Source: BTRG01 sp036986275 (GTDB taxonomy: Bacteria; Pseudomonadota; Gammaproteobacteria; Acidiferrobacterales; SZUA-150). Taken from it: 31,776 nt of DNA. The stretch covers positions 1 to 31,776 of the forward strand of contig BTRG01000024.1 of the NCBI GenBank assembly GCA_036986275.1, given 5' to 3'. Positions 31,304 through 31,776 of this stretch are shown here, piece after piece. Made by a program: the position numbers and the translations under genes. The notes beneath the pieces were generated by a model. That model saw only the letters and a list, made by a program, of their open reading frames with translations. It searched no databases and was not told the origin of the DNA. The number at the start of each line of letters is the position of its first letter. Position 1 is the stretch's first letter.

Positions 31304-31572
31304 GGAATATTCCGCTGAAACTTTAGTTTCGGAATGTGCCGTTATAACTTTAACTCCCGTCTGCAAAATCTCTCATTCCAGGCAGAGCAATCGTCATCAA
31401 AGTCAGCTTTACCATCGCTGTGTAAGATCGCTAAAAAATGTCCCCAGCAAACGGTAAATCAGGCACTGTATGCGGCGACCCAAACCTTCGATGGGGTTAT
31501 CCTTTGCAGTATGTTCCGACAAGTTATTGACTTTGATTTCCTACCATGTCGGAATAATTTCCTATAACTTTA
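31304..31572. repeat. Cluster of ATTCCG/CGGAAT repeats, no gene seen
   Basis: Within 270 bp are GGAATATTCC (31304-31313), an inverted repeat ATTCC-GAAAC / GTTTC-GGAAT (31309-31335), and two direct copies of TCGGAAT-N7-TATAACTTTA (31329-31352 and 31549-31572). There is also a perfect inverted repeat TTCCGACA / TGTCGGAA (31514-31521 and 31547-31554). A 77-codon reading frame (31334-31567) lies across them, but it has no ribosome site or family resemblance and I do not count it as a gene. Arrays of TTCCG-type sites are found at the ends of some transposons (for example IS21-like), so this may be an element end. Confidence 0.5.
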
Positions 31573-31610
31573 GGTTCACTGACACTCTTTTAGGTTCACT
31601 GACACTCTTT
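31571..31610. repeat. Exact 20-bp tandem duplication
   Basis: TAGGTTCACTGACACTCTTT at 31571-31590 is repeated without a gap at 31591-31610. The copies are identical, so the duplication is recent or maintained, or it is an assembly effect. Confidence 0.95.
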
Positions 31611-31659
31611 CCGTCTCACGGAAGGCGCATATTCTTATAACAATATTGGGGCTTTAATA

Positions 31660-31692
31660 AACAACCCCGCCGCAAGCGGACGGGGTATTGTT
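31660..31692 (-). terminator. Terminator of the outer-membrane protein gene at the right edge
   Basis: AACAA-CCCCG (31660-31669) pairs with CGGGG-TA-TTGTT (31681-31692), with CCG/CGG pairing inside and a short loop. Read leftward it is followed by TATTAAAG. It lies 8 nt after the stop of the partial gene. Confidence 0.75.
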
Positions 31693-31700
31693 GCCATTCC

Positions 31701-31776
31701 TTAGAACAGTGCCAATTGATAGTCACTATGGAGTTTCTGGTACGTTCCGCCTTGCCCCTTCACATAGTTACCTATC
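31701..31776 (-). CDS. Outer-membrane beta-barrel protein, C-terminal end only
   Basis: The last 24 codons of a leftward gene enter from the right edge and read IGNYVKGQGGTYQK, then LHSDYQLALF and TAA at 31703-31701. The alternating last strand ending in Phe is the outer-membrane insertion signal (BAM recognition), so this is a porin-like or other barrel protein. A terminator follows at once. The gene reads in the same direction as the MotB-like operon but is separated from it by about 440 bp and the terminator. Confidence 0.65.
   Translation of the reverse strand, partial: IGNYVKGQGGTYQKLHSDYQLALF

Noticed and set aside
31334..31567. A 77-codon rightward reading frame.
   Set aside because: It has no ribosome site and no recognisable family, and it spans several inverted and direct repeats. 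It is probably non-coding.

Overview
The window looks like chromosomal DNA of a gammaproteobacterium. The housekeeping blocks support this: rplM-rpsI in the usual order, argC followed by a DUF6776-type gene, a bactofilin and erpA, a Gram-negative porin and tRNA-Gln(CTG). The c-type cytochrome, Fe-S proteins and outer-membrane proteins fit a respiratory Gram-negative. I cannot assign a genus from sequence alone. Base composition is mosaic: about 1-4000 and 26600-31776 are visibly more AT-rich than the core between them, and both are rich in repeats or insertion-sequence debris.

Layout. (1) 1-4000: an intact IS110-family transposase with a long structured upstream region, then a leftward operon (small ORF, outer-membrane porin, monohaem cytochrome c) with its promoter, palindrome and terminator, then a graveyard of an IS3 fragment and an internally deleted IS30-type element. 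(2) 4000-10600: a leftward core block with erpA, bactofilin, DUF6776 protein, argC, a porin, tRNA-Gln, a four-helix-bundle (S23-like) gene enclosed by inverted repeats, rpsI and rplM, preceded by a promoter-terminator unit that looks like a small RNA. (3) 10586-13472: a 2Fe-2S ferredoxin-like gene divergent from a GlcF-like Fe-S protein, then two paralogous exported proteins of unknown function. (4) 13538-26002: a two-armed type II fatty acid/polyketide cluster resembling aryl polyene loci. The leftward arm is an almost fully overlapping operon (oxidoreductase remnant, dehydratase, acyltransferase, LolA-like carrier, MMPL exporter, ketosynthase, chain-length factor, dehydratase, ketoreductase). 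The rightward arm carries an ABC transporter, the only ACP, and a second ketosynthase/Cys-less partner pair. (5) 26059-26556: a NUDIX hydrolase. (6) 26671-31258: a leftward three-gene operon encoding a MotB/OmpA-like protein with a giant coiled coil, a MotA/TolQ/ExbB-like channel protein with a Lys/Arg-rich tail, and a stand-alone cyclic-nucleotide-binding domain. (7) 31259-31776: repeat-rich non-coding DNA and the last 24 codons of an outer-membrane protein entering from the right.

The best candidate for an undescribed system is region 6. A proton-channel pair of the MotA/MotB (also Zorya ZorA/ZorB) type is joined to a predicted extracytoplasmic coiled coil of about 690 residues, which contains seven tandem repeats of exactly 56 residues (8 heptads). 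The OmpA-like peptidoglycan-binding domain sits at the far end, and the third gene could gate the channel in response to a nucleotide. Other points worth a second look are the candidate small RNA with anti-Shine-Dalgarno stretches upstream of rplM, the inverted-repeat-bounded S23 cassette beside tRNA-Gln, the candidate bridge RNA of the IS110 element, and the in-frame-deleted flavoenzyme at the head of the polyene arm.
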